Origin: Ensifer adhaerens
GTDB lineage: Bacteria > Pseudomonadota > Alphaproteobacteria > Rhizobiales > Rhizobiaceae
Direction: 5' to 3'
DNA: 64,000 nt
Assembly (NCBI RefSeq): GCF_002940685.1
Contig: NZ_PNFP01000012.1
Coordinates: 186,001 to 250,000, forward strand
Shown here in pieces: positions 11,240 through 20,900 of this stretch; position 1 is the first letter of the stretch; each line of letters opens with the position of its first letter. The position numbers were made by a program, and so were the translations under genes. The notes below the pieces were generated by a model, which saw nothing but the letters and a program-made list of their open reading frames with translations, searched no databases and was not told where the DNA came from.

Positions 11240-11824
11240 TTACAATGTGGTCGCGGCGCGCGCGGACTGTTCATAGGCGCCCGACATGAAACGCAGGACG
11301 GCGGCGATTTCGGAAAGCGTCTCCTCGGAAGGACGCGCCTTGGCGGTAGAGGAAACCAGCAGCCGCTCGCGGATGTGGGCGTAGCGCGTGCAGGCGTCAG
11401 CTCCCTTGTCGGTGATGCGGATGGTCTTTTCCTTGCCCTGCTTGCCCGTCGTCACCAGGCCGGCGGCTTCGAGCTTGCGGATCGCATAGGTCGCGACGTG
11501 GGTGTCTTCGATATCGAGCACGAGACAGATGTCGGCGAGCTTCTTGCCGCGATCGCGGTGGCGGATCGTGTGCAGGATCAGGATTTCGATCGGGGAAAGC
11601 CCGGGGACGCCGGCGGCCGCCATGCAGCGCATCATCCAGCGGTGAAAGGCGTGCGAGGCGAGGATCAGGCCATATTCGACTTCGGAGAGGCCGGGAGAGC
11701 CGCCTTCGGCAAGGTGCGCGGAAGAGACGATCGGGCCGATGGCCGCGACCGGCTTTAGATGTTCGGGCAGGGCGTCTTCGGCCCATTCCCGTCCTTTAAA
11801 GCTCTCCTCCGACTTCTTCGTCAT
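11240..11824 (-). CDS. MarR-like winged-helix transcriptional regulator
   Basis: This 194-residue protein carries a central winged-helix domain (about residues 70-145): LSPIEILILHTIRHRD, then DIEDTHVATYAIRKLEAAGLV as recognition helix and turn, and KTIRITDKGADAC as wing. This layout matches MarR-type regulators. It is the first gene of the peptide uptake operon and is divergent from the 5-oxoprolinase gene. It most likely controls both from the shared 121-bp intergenic region, which contains three direct repeats. A GGAAGAG ribosome site precedes the ATG. Ligand and sign of control are unknown. Confidence 0.8.
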   Translation of the reverse strand: MTKKSEESFKGREWAEDALPEHLKPVAAIGPIVSSAHLAEGGSPGLSEVEYGLILASHAFHRWMMRCMAAAGVPGLSPIEILILHTIRHRDRGKKLADICLVLDIEDTHVATYAIRKLEAAGLVTTGKQGKEKTIRITDKGADACTRYAHIRERLLVSSTAKARPSEETLSEIAAVLRFMSGAYEQSARAATTL

Positions 11825-11840
11825 TCAGCTCTTCCTCATC

Positions 11841-11880
11841 TTGACGATTTTATGTCATCATTTTATCGACATTTTGTCAA
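11841..11880. promoter_or_regulatory. Candidate operator: three ATTTTRT direct repeats
   Basis: In the divergent intergenic region three similar units follow each other: ATTTTATGTCA (11847-11857), ATTTTATCGAC (11860-11870) and ATTTTGTCAA (11871-11880). The block is also bounded by TTGAC (11841) and GTCAA (ending 11880), so it has partial dyad symmetry. The AT-rich block stands out from the GC-rich surroundings and sits where the MarR-like regulator would be expected to bind. No binding evidence exists. Confidence 0.5.
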
Positions 11881-11945
11881 CGAACTGCTTTGATGAATTT
11901 CCGGGCTTGCACAATGAAGCGGCTCGCGAATGAGAGGGATGGACA

Positions 11946-14900
11946 ATGAGCGCACGCGAAACCGGCAGCTGGGACTTCTGGATCGACCGTGGCGGCACCT
12001 TCACCGATGTCATCGGCCGCGACCCGCACGGGAACTTGCATGCGCGCAAGGTGCTTTCGGAAAATCCGGAGGCCTACCGTGACGCGGCCGTGCAGGGCAT
12101 TCGCCTGCATCTCGGTCTCGCGACCGGTGCGCCGATCCCGACCGGTCTCATCGGCGAAGTGCGCATGGGCACGACGGTTGCCACCAACGCGCTGCTCGAG
12201 CGCAAGGGCGAGCCGCTGGCGCTCGTGACGACCAAGGGTTTCCGCGACGCGCTGAAGATCGGCTACCAGGAGCGCAAGAAGATCTTCGCGACCGAGATCA
12301 TCAAGCCGGAAGCGCTCTACCAGGATATCGTCGAACTCGACGAACGCGTGCTGGCCGACGGTGTCGTCGAGCAGCCGCTCGACGAGGCGAAGGCGCGCGC
12401 AGCGCTCGAAGACCTGAAGGGCAAGGGCTACAAGTCCGTCGCCATCGTCTTCATGCATGCCTACAAGTATCCGGAGCATGAGGCGGCCGTTGCGCGCATC
12501 GCCCGCGAACTCGGTTTCGAGCAGGTCTCCGTCAGCCATGAAGTCTCGCCGCTGATCAAATATGTCGGCCGCGGCGACACCACCGTCATCGACGCCTATC
12601 TCTCCCCGGTTCTGCGCCGCTACGTGGCTCAAGTTTCGAGCGAACTCGACATCGCGCGTACCGGCGCGCGCGTCATGTTCATGATGTCCTCCGGCGGCCT
12701 GACCGCGGCTGAGATGTTCCAGGGCAAGGATGCGATCCTCTCCGGCCCGGCAGGCGGTGTCGTCGGCCTTGCCAAGACCGGTGAAGCCGCGGGCTTCGAT
12801 CGCGTCATCGGCTTCGACATGGGCGGCACTTCGACGGACGTTGCGCACTTCGACGGCGAATACGAGCGCGCATTCGAGACGGAAGTTGCCGGCGTGCGCG
12901 TGCGCGCGCCGATGATGCTGATCCACACGGTTGCCGCCGGCGGCGGCTCGATCCTGCATTTCGACGGCGAGCGTTTCCGCGTCGGCCCGGATTCGGCCGG
13001 CGCCAATCCCGGTCCGGCTTGCTACCGCAATGGCGGGCCTCTCGCCGTTACCGACGCCAACGTCATGCTCGGCAAGCTGATGCCGGATTTCTTCCCGGCG
13101 CTCTTCGGCCCGAACCAGGACGAACGCCTCGACGTCGAGACCGTGCGCGGCCGTTTTGCCGCCATGGCCGCCGAGATCGGCGATGGCCGCAGCCCGGAGG
13201 ACGTGGCCGACGGCTTCATCCGCATCGCCGTTGCCAACATGGTCGAGGCGATCAAGAAGATCTCCGTGCAGCGCGGCTATGACGTGACCCGCTATGCGCT
13301 CAGCTGCTTCGGCGGCGCAGGTGGCCAGCACGCCTGCCTCGTTGCCGACCAACTCGGCATGAAGAGCATTCTCGTGCACCCGATGTCCGGCCTGCTCTCG
13401 GCCTATGGCATGGGCCTTGCCGATATCCGCTCGACCCGCCAGAAGGCGCTCGGCGTCGCGCTCGACGACCAGGCGCCGGCGGCCCTCAGCGCGCTGGGCG
13501 CCGAACTGGAAGTCGACTGCCTCGGCGAACTGGAGGCGCAAGGGATCGCCCGCGACGAGATTCGCACGCATCTGCGCGCCCATATCCGTTATGCCGGCAC
13601 CGACACGGTGCTTGCGGTCGATGCGACCTTCCCTGACCATGACGACATCGCCCGCCTGCGCGCCGAGTTCGAAACCCTGCACAAGCGCCGCTTCGGCTTC
13701 GTCGCCGACAACAAGGCACTGGTGATCGACGCCGTCGAGGTCGAGACGGTCGGCGGCGGCGCTGCCCAGATGGAGCGCGAAGGCGCGTCCGTCACGTCAG
13801 GCACACCAGACGTTTCGCGCCGCACGCGCTTCTATTCGCAAGGGCAGTTCCATGACGCGCCGGTCGCGCTACGTGCAGAACTCAGCCCCGGCCAGCGGCT
13901 CGACGGTCCGGCGATCATCATCGAACCGAACCAGACCGTCGTCGTCGAGGACGGCTGGCAGGCGGAACTGACCGCCAAGGACCACATCGTGCTTCGCCGC
14001 GTGAAAGAACTCAAGCAGGAGAGCGCGATCGGTACCCATGCCGATCCGGTCATGCTGGAGATCTTCAACAACCTGTTCATGTCGATCGCCGAACAGATGG
14101 GCGTGACGCTGCAGAACACCGCCTATTCGGTCAACATCAAGGAACGGCTCGATTTCTCCTGCGCCGTCTTCGACAACCGCGGCAACCTTGTCGCCAATGC
14201 GCCGCACATGCCGGTGCATCTCGGTTCCATGGACGCCTCGGTCGCCACCGCGATCCGCGAGAACCCGGTGATCAAGCCCGGCGACGTGTTCCTGATCAAC
14301 GCGCCCTATAACGGCGGCACCCACCTGCCGGACCTCACCGTCTGCACGCCCGTCTTCGACGATGCCGGACGAGAGATCCGCTTCTGGGTCGCAAGCCGCG
14401 GTCATCACGCCGATATCGGCGGCATTTCGCCGGGCTCGATGTCGCCGCTTGCCACCAACATCGAGGAGGAAGGCGTCTATATCGACAACTTCAAGCTCAT
14501 CGATGCCGGTCGCTTCTGCGAAGCCGAACTCGAAGCGCTGCTCAACGGCGCGCGCTATCCGGTGCGCAACATCCTGCAGAACGTCAACGACCTGAAGGCG
14601 CAAGTTGCGGCCAACGAAAAGGGCGTCGCCGAACTCAAGAAGATGATCGCCCAGTTCGGCGAGGACGTGGTCGAGGCCTATATGGGCCACGTCCAGGACA
14701 ATGCCGCTGAAAGCGTGCGCCGCGTGCTCGACCAGTTGCCGGACGGCGAGTTCTCCTACGAGATGGACCAGGGCTGCAGCATCGTCGTCAAGATCACCGT
14801 CGATCGCGACAAGCGCGAGGCGACCGTCGATTTCACCGGCACCTCGGAGCAGCGCGGCGACAACTTCAACGCGCCGGCCCCGGTCACGCGCGCCGCAGTG

Positions 14901-15566
14901 CTCTATGTCTTCCGCGTGCTGGTCGAGGCCGACATCCCGATGAATGCCGGCTGCCTGCGTCCGATCCACATCGTCATTCCCGAGGGCACGATGCTGACGC
15001 CGCGCTATCCGGCGGCCGTCGTTGCCGGCAACGTCGAGGTCAGCCAGGCCGTGACCAACTGCCTGTTCGGCGCGGTCCAGAGCCAGGCGGGCGCGCAAGG
15101 GACGATGAACAATCTCACCTTCGGCAACGACAACTATCAGTACTACGAGACCATATGCTCCGGCGCACCGGCCGGTCCCGGCTACAACGGTGCCGATGCG
15201 GTCCACACGCACATGACCAATTCGCGCCTGACCGATCCGGAAATCCTCGAAACCCGGTTCCCGGTGGTGCTCGAAGACTTCCACATTCGCCTCGGCTCCG
15301 GTGGCCGTGGCCAGTGGCATGCCGGCAACGGCACGAAGCGCACGATCCGGGCGCGTGAAACGCTCGACTTCGCGATCCTCTCCGGCCATCGCCGCGTCGC
15401 GCCCTTCGGCATCAAGGGCGGTAGCCCGGGTGAACTCGGCCGCAACCTCGTGCGCCGCAAGGACGGCCGGACCGAGGAACTGTCGGGCTGCGCCCATACG
15501 GTTCTCGAAGCCGGCGAAGCCTTTACCGTGGTGACGCCGACCGGCGGCGGCTACGGCCGGTCATAG
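11946..15566 (+). CDS. 5-oxoprolinase/hydantoinase A-B fusion protein
   Basis: A 1206-residue protein fuses the HyuA-like half (about residues 10-690) to the HyuB-like half (about 700-1200), the layout of ATP-dependent 5-oxoprolinase. The N-terminal phosphate-binding motif [13 protein letters not shown] and the second ATPase element [12 protein letters not shown] are intact, as are [10 protein letters not shown] and GGAGGQHAC. The HyuB half begins near [17 protein letters not shown] and contains the [13 protein letters not shown] segment. Known members cleave 5-oxo-L-proline to glutamate with ATP, or hydantoins; this length and fusion favour 5-oxoprolinase, but the substrate is inferred. It is divergent from the peptide-uptake operon, suggesting that imported peptides yield pyroglutamate. 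A GAGAGGGA ribosome site precedes the ATG. Confidence 0.88.
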   Translation: MSARETGSWDFWIDRGGTFTDVIGRDPHGNLHARKVLSENPEAYRDAAVQGIRLHLGLATGAPIPTGLIGEVRMGTTVATNALLERKGEPLALVTTKGFRDALKIGYQERKKIFATEIIKPEALYQDIVELDERVLADGVVEQPLDEAKARAALEDLKGKGYKSVAIVFMHAYKYPEHEAAVARIARELGFEQVSVSHEVSPLIKYVGRGDTTVIDAYLSPVLRRYVAQVSSELDIARTGARVMFMMSSGGLTAAEMFQGKDAILSGPAGGVVGLAKTGEAAGFDRVIGFDMGGTSTDVAHFDGEYERAFETEVAGVRVRAPMMLIHTVAAGGGSILHFDGERFRVGPDSAGANPGPACYRNGGPLAVTDANVMLGKLMPDFFPALFGPNQDERLDVETVRGRFAAMAAEIGDGRSPEDVADGFIRIAVANMVEAIKKISVQRGYDVTRYALSCFGGAGGQHACLVADQLGMKSILVHPMSGLLSAYGMGLADIRSTRQKALGVALDDQAPAALSALGAELEVDCLGELEAQGIARDEIRTHLRAHIRYAGTDTVLAVDATFPDHDDIARLRAEFETLHKRRFGFVADNKALVIDAVEVETVGGGAAQMEREGASVTSGTPDVSRRTRFYSQGQFHDAPVALRAELSPGQRLDGPAIIIEPNQTVVVEDGWQAELTAKDHIVLRRVKELKQESAIGTHADPVMLEIFNNLFMSIAEQMGVTLQNTAYSVNIKERLDFSCAVFDNRGNLVANAPHMPVHLGSMDASVATAIRENPVIKPGDVFLINAPYNGGTHLPDLTVCTPVFDDAGREIRFWVASRGHHADIGGISPGSMSPLATNIEEEGVYIDNFKLIDAGRFCEAELEALLNGARYPVRNILQNVNDLKAQVAANEKGVAELKKMIAQFGEDVVEAYMGHVQDNAAESVRRVLDQLPDGEFSYEMDQGCSIVVKITVDRDKREATVDFTGTSEQRGDNFNAPAPVTRAAVLYVFRVLVEADIPMNAGCLRPIHIVIPEGTMLTPRYPAAVVAGNVEVSQAVTNCLFGAVQSQAGAQGTMNNLTFGNDNYQYYETICSGAPAGPGYNGADAVHTHMTNSRLTDPEILETRFPVVLEDFHIRLGSGGRGQWHAGNGTKRTIRARETLDFAILSGHRRVAPFGIKGGSPGELGRNLVRRKDGRTEELSGCAHTVLEAGEAFTVVTPTGGGYGRS

Positions 15567-15607
15567 GCCGAAGGACTGAAATCTCCCAAGACTGCTGCGG
15601 TGGTCTG

Positions 15608-15638
15608 CGGGCGGGCGAGCGATCGTCCGCCCGTTTTT
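15608..15638 (+). terminator. Rho-independent terminator after 5-oxoprolinase
   Basis: CGGGCGG (15608-15614) pairs with CCGCCCG (15627-15633) and is followed directly by five T residues, 42 bases after the 5-oxoprolinase stop codon. This is a standard intrinsic terminator. Confidence 0.85.
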
Positions 15639-15855
15639 CGTTTTTGAGATATGCGCATCCACTTGTGCTGCATATGCGAAAAGACGCGATCGCTTTTTTA
15701 ACCTGAATTTAAATTCGAAATTACTAAGTATTTATCGGTCAGTGCGCGCGCCGTTCCTCCTCCCAGGTGCCGCTAACAGCCGGTCCTCCTCCCGCCGGTA
15801 TGGCTGACCATGTCCTCCCCAATTGCGCGATCGCGACATCACAGGAGTCACGGCA

Positions 15856-17757
15856 GTGGCGTTCAAGAACCTTTCGATTTTGACCAAGGTCGGCCTCGTG
15901 GTCGTGGTCATGGGCATATCCTCCATTCTGATTGCGCTCGCCGGAGCGCGTGGCCTTTCTTCGCTCGGTGCGACGATCGTCGATGTCGGCGCGCGTGAGG
16001 AAGCGGCGCGCGAGGCGATGGACCTGCGCGTCGACATCATCGCCATCAGCCGCATGACCTATCAGCTCGCCGCAGCCCCGGAGAAAGCGGCCGACTTCGG
16101 CGCGGAAACCGAGAAGCGCGCCGAGGAAATGCTCGGCCGCCTGACGAAGATCGAGGCTGTCGCCGACGATGCGGAAGACAAGCTGCTGAACGACATCCGC
16201 CTCACGCTCAACAGCTATTTCGACGAGATCCGCGCCATGGTCGCCGTCGCTGCCGGCAAGGGCGGAGATGCTGGCGCCGTCAAGGGTGCACTCGACAAGG
16301 CGCTCGAAGCGCAAAAGACCGTGACGGCAACGGTCAAGACCTACAGCACCTATTCCGGTGATGCGCTCGCGGCGGCCCGCACCGAAGCGCTCAATTCCTC
16401 CTCCGTCGCGATGACGATCCTCGCCGGTGCCGCTGCCGCCTGCGTGCTCTTCGGCGTCGGCGTCAGCCTCGTCGTCGCCCGCCGCGGCATCGTCATGCCG
16501 GTGCGCGAACTCACCTCGACCATGAGCGAACTTGCCGACGGCAAGCTCGACGGCGAGGGCACGGACGTTTCCCGCCAGGACGAGATCGGCGAGATGGCAC
16601 GCGCCGTCGAAGTGTTCCGCAAGAACGGCATCGCCATGCGCGCGATGAAGGCGCAGGAAGCCGCACTCCATGCCCGAAGCAGCGATCTGCAGTCGAACAT
16701 CAGCGTCGTCGTCGCCTCGGCCGTTGCCGGCGATTTCACCGGCCGCATCACCAAGGATTACGAAAACGACGACCTCAACCGCTTTGCGTCGAGCGTCAAC
16801 GAACTGGTGTCGAGCGTCGACCAGACGGTCAACGAGGTGCGCCGCGTGATCGCGGCCCTTGCGGATGCCGACCTGACGCAGAACATGCGCGGCGAGTTCC
16901 ACGGCGCCTTCGCCGAGCTGCAGGTGAACGTCAACCAGACGATGGTGACGCTGCGCTCGACCATGCAAAACGTGCGTACGGCGGCCAGCACCATCAACGA
17001 CAACTCTGCCGAACTGAGTTCGGCCGCCAACGATCTGTCGAAGCGCACGGAACAGCAGGCGGCAGCGCTTGAAGAAACCGCAGCCGCGCTCGACGAGATC
17101 ACCTCGACCGTGCGCACCGCTTCCGAGCGGGCGAACGAGGCACATGAGATGGTGCGCGCCACCAAGGAGAGTGCCGGCCGTTCCGGTGCGATCGTGCGCA
17201 GTGCGGTCGATGCCATGGGCCGGATCGAGGATTCGTCCAACCGCATCAACCAGATCATCTCGGTCATCGACGAGATCGCCTTCCAGACGAACCTGCTGGC
17301 GCTCAACGCCGGCGTCGAAGCGGCTCGCGCCGGTGAGGCCGGCCGTGGTTTCGCGGTCGTCGCGCAGGAAGTGCGCGAACTCGCCCAGCGCTCGGCCAAC
17401 GCCGCCAAGGAGATCAAGACGCTGATCCACAGCTCCGCGTCCGAGGTCGAGACCGGCGTGTCGCTGGTGCGCTCGACCGGCGAGGCGCTGCTGGAGATCG
17501 AAACACTGGTCAACAATGTCAGCGGCCACGTCAATACGATCGCCACGGCCGCGCGCGAGCAGGCGACCGCGCTGCAGGAGATCAACACCTCCGTCAATCA
17601 CATGGACCAGATGACGCAGCAGAACGCGGCAATGGTGGAAGAGACGACGGCGGCGAGCGGTACGCTCGCCGAGGAAAGCCGGCAGCTCCGCACGATGCTG
17701 GCAAAGTTCAAGCTGGAAGGTGCCGCGGCACGCGAAAGCTGGAACCGCGCTGCCTAG
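15856..17757 (+). CDS. Methyl-accepting chemotaxis protein
   Basis: A chemoreceptor of 633 residues if translated from GTG 15856, chosen because AGGAG ends 8 bases before it; the earlier TTG at 15823 has no such site. Membrane helices lie at about residues 10-32 and 185-208, bracketing a helical periplasmic sensor. A HAMP domain follows ([18 protein letters not shown]), with a second HAMP-like segment near [15 protein letters not shown]. The cytoplasmic signalling tip reads [20 protein letters not shown], the conserved CheA/CheW-binding hairpin. No che genes are nearby, so it should feed a chemotaxis pathway encoded elsewhere. It ends in a TAG that overlaps the start of an intergenic repeat. 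Confidence 0.92.
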   Translation: MAFKNLSILTKVGLVVVVMGISSILIALAGARGLSSLGATIVDVGAREEAAREAMDLRVDIIAISRMTYQLAAAPEKAADFGAETEKRAEEMLGRLTKIEAVADDAEDKLLNDIRLTLNSYFDEIRAMVAVAAGKGGDAGAVKGALDKALEAQKTVTATVKTYSTYSGDALAAARTEALNSSSVAMTILAGAAAACVLFGVGVSLVVARRGIVMPVRELTSTMSELADGKLDGEGTDVSRQDEIGEMARAVEVFRKNGIAMRAMKAQEAALHARSSDLQSNISVVVASAVAGDFTGRITKDYENDDLNRFASSVNELVSSVDQTVNEVRRVIAALADADLTQNMRGEFHGAFAELQVNVNQTMVTLRSTMQNVRTAASTINDNSAELSSAANDLSKRTEQQAAALEETAAALDEITSTVRTASERANEAHEMVRATKESAGRSGAIVRSAVDAMGRIEDSSNRINQIISVIDEIAFQTNLLALNAGVEAARAGEAGRGFAVVAQEVRELAQRSANAAKEIKTLIHSSASEVETGVSLVRSTGEALLEIETLVNNVSGHVNTIATAAREQATALQEINTSVNHMDQMTQQNAAMVEETTAASGTLAEESRQLRTMLAKFKLEGAAARESWNRAA

Positions 17758-17825
17758 AGCATCCTGCCTTCAAGTGGATTCACTTGCGGGCGGAAAGATG
17801 CTCTGGAATCAAAGCGCTAGAGCGT
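17755..17825. repeat. Rhizobial-type intergenic palindromic repeat, copy 1
   Basis: The element has an outer inverted repeat AGAGCATC (17756-17763)/GATGCTCT (17797-17804), an inner one CAAGTG/CACTTG (17771-17786), and the tail GGAATCAAAGCGCTAGAGCG. A second copy of the same plan lies at 61247-61346. The design matches the short mosaic intergenic elements common in Rhizobiaceae (RIME type). It begins inside the chemoreceptor stop codon. Confidence 0.75.
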
Positions 17826-17843
17826 AAGCACCAAACAATAACG

Positions 17844-17879
17844 CGATCGGGGCGGCGGCAAACCGCCCCGATCGTTTCT
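17844..17879. terminator. Strong hairpin terminator between convergent genes
   Basis: CGATCGGGGCGG (17844-17855) pairs perfectly over 12 bp with CCGCCCCGATCG (17863-17874), followed by TTTCTGTTTT. It can end transcription of the chemoreceptor gene; the opposite side has no long A run, so it is weaker for the autotransporter gene. Confidence 0.8.
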
Positions 17880-17956
17880 GTTTTCCCGGGAAGCCTGCGC
17901 GTGCTCTGAAGGCGCGGCCGACTGTCGGCGCAGGCCGCTGTCGTCAGAAGGCGCCG

Positions 17957-20900
17957 CTAGAAGCGCACGCTGATCCCCACTCTGCCGCCAGCGGCCTGTT
18001 CGCCATCGTCTTCGATGTTGAAGAGCAGCGCCGCGTCCAGGTTCCAGTTGATGTCGTTGGACAGATCGACGCCCGCCGACAGCGTGCCGAAAGCGCCACT
18101 GTTGTCGAGGGCGGCAAAGCCGACACTGGCGCCAATCCGAGGCGTCAGCGTCAAGCCGTCTTCAAGCGCGTAGCTGTGCTCGATTTCCGCACCGGCGCTG
18201 AACCGCCATTGCTGCTCGGTAAAGCCGGTAAGGGATACGGTCCCGCCGGCGCCGTTCGAGACGCTATAGTCATCGACCTTTTCGTTGAAGAAAACCGCTC
18301 TGAGTTTTGGCGTGAGGATGGTGTCCTCATCGATCAGCCATTGTCCCTGCAGCTTGGTGTCCCACAGCCAGCGGGTCGTGTCGAACGAGCCGTCGAAGAA
18401 CGCCGTGTCGATGTCGTTCCAGGAGCCGCCATAGAGCAGGCTCGTGTCGAGGAACACGCCCTTGCCGATCTCGAACGAAGCGTAGGGGCCGGCGAGCCAG
18501 CCGTTGCCGGTCAGTTCGGCATCCTCCTCCGTCGGGTCGCTCATGCGGTCGAAATGGAAGGATAGCCCGACCAGCGCCTTTTCGCTGATGAGGTAGTCGG
18601 CACCTGCCGAGAACATTCCGAAATTGCCCCAGCGGCCGTCGTTCTGATCGCGCTTGTGCATCAGGAACGTGCCGTCGATCCAGACGTCGAAGGGCGTGAG
18701 CATGAGGTCGGCTTGCGTTTCGGCGCCTTCGGCGGCGTTGCGGGCCGCCTCGATCTGCGAAAGGCTGGTGGCAAAACCAAGCGTAATGCCGTCGGCTGAA
18801 GGCGACACGCGGGTCGTGACCGGATCGCTGCTCGCCGCGTTTCTCCGCCGATCGAGCAGACCCGGCACCTTCAGCGTCGAGGAGATGAGGTTCTGCCGGG
18901 TTTCGACGAAACCACGGACGAGACGGTCGACTTCATCCGCGACATGAAGCGGATCAAAGCCGATGCGATAGGAAACGCTGGCGACGTTCGATGGGCCGCT
19001 GGCGCTCGACAGTCTGTAGCCGACAACGGCGGTCCCTGAGAAGGCAGGGTTCGGGGTGAATTTCAGATAGTACCCGACCGGCGTGAAGCTGCCGGCGGCG
19101 GCAAGTTCACCTTCGATGATTTCAGCCGTTCCCGCGTTCGGCGGCTGGACGAACGCGACGGCGGCCGAGGTGAAGGGCCCGCCGGTCGCGCCACTGTTCA
19201 GATAGACATTCGGCGGCGAAGAGCCGGGAGGAACGGTGACCGTCCTGTCGGGCGCTGTCACCTCGCGCGCCTCGACCGTGATGGAATAGGACGCCGTGCC
19301 GCTGTTGCCGGCGGTGTCCGTCGCCCTGATCGTGAACCTCGTTTCACCGATTGTCGCGTCTGCGTCGAGCGGGCCTGTCAGCGCGCCGGTGGAGACGTTC
19401 AGGATCATTCCCTTGGGCAGGCTGCCGCTGCTGACGTCGTAGAGCAGTGCGCCGACACCGCCGTTTGCCGCTATGCCGACGCTGTAGTTCTCGCCGGCCA
19501 TGGCAGCCGGCAGGGCCCCGGCCGCCGGCACGAACGACAAGACCAGCGGCGTAGCCTTGATCGTCAGGGCATATGCCGATGAGCCGCTTGTGCCATATGC
19601 ATCCGTGGCGGTGACGGTGAAGTTGGCGTTGCCGGCCGCAGTCGGGGTTCCGGACAAGGTGCCGTCGGCCGCGATGCCGAGCCCCGCCGGAAGCGTGCCT
19701 GCAGTCACCGAATAGGAATAGGGCGCTGCGCCGCCGCTGGCAGAGATCGTCTGGCTGTAGGCGGTGCCGACCGTTCCCGCGGCAAGGCCTGAAGGCGCCA
19801 CCGTGATCGTCGGGGCGTTGACGACCAATGTAAAGCTTTGCGCCCCGGTTCGGCCGAGGAAGTCGGTTGCCTGGACGTCGAACGTGGAGGTCCCGTTCGC
19901 CGTCGGCGTGCCGGAGAGCGTCCCGTTGGCGGCAAGGTTGAGGCCGGCCGGCAACGTGCCGGAGCTGACGGTATAGCCGTAAGGGCTGACGCCGCCGCTG
20001 GCGATCAACGTCTGGCTATAGGCTGTGCCTAGCGACGCGGAAGGCAGTGTCGCAGGCGAGAGCGTGATGGTGGGCGCCCCAATCACCAGCGTATAGGCTT
20101 TGGTGGCGGAGAAGGGGGCGCCGGTTCCGACGGTGCTGTCGGTGGCGCGAATCGTGATGTTGAAGGTCCCGCTCGCTGTCGGCGTGCCGGAAAGGGTGCC
20201 GTCTGCGGCCAGGGTGATGCCGGCTGGCAACGTGCCTGGCGCGACGGAATAGGTGTACGGCGCTGTTCCCCCGTTTGCCGTCACCGGCTGGTTGTAGGCG
20301 ACACCTGTTTCTCCAGCCGCAAGGCTTGCCGGCGAAAAGGTGATCGTCGGCGCGCCAACCACGACCGCGTAGACCTGAACGCCGATGCTGCCGAGCGCGT
20401 CGGTCGCCTTGACGGTGAACGAGAAGCTTCCGCTGCGTGTTGCCGTCCCGGACAAGGTTCCGTCGCCCAACAATGCGATCCCCGTGGGGGCTGCGCCTGA
20501 AGACACCGTATAGCTGTACGGTCCGGTTCCGCCGGTCGCCGTGATCGTCTGATTGTAGGCAGCACCGATCGATATGGCCGGCAAGGTCCCAGGCGAGAGC
20601 GTGATCGCCGGCGCCCCGATCAACAGCGTATAGGTCTGGGTGCTGGAATAGGGGCCGGCGCCGGTGGAACTGTCCGTGGCCTCGATGGTGACGTTGAAGG
20701 GGCCGATCGCCGTTGGCGTGCCCGACAAGGTGCCGTCTGTGGCAAGCGTGATCCCTGGCGGCAATGCGCCAGCCTTGACGCCAAAGCGATGCGGAGCCGT
20801 TCCGCCGCTGGCCAGAATGGTCTGGCTGTAGGCCGCGCCGATATTGCCGCCTGGAAGGCTTGCCGGAGATATGGTGATCGTCGGAGCGCCGACGGTGAGG

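Noticed and set aside
11877-13682. 601-codon minus-strand frame inside the 5-oxoprolinase gene
   Set aside because: Antisense shadow of a gene with conserved ATPase motifs; the composition (Ala/Arg/Asp/His-rich) is typical of reversed GC-rich coding DNA.
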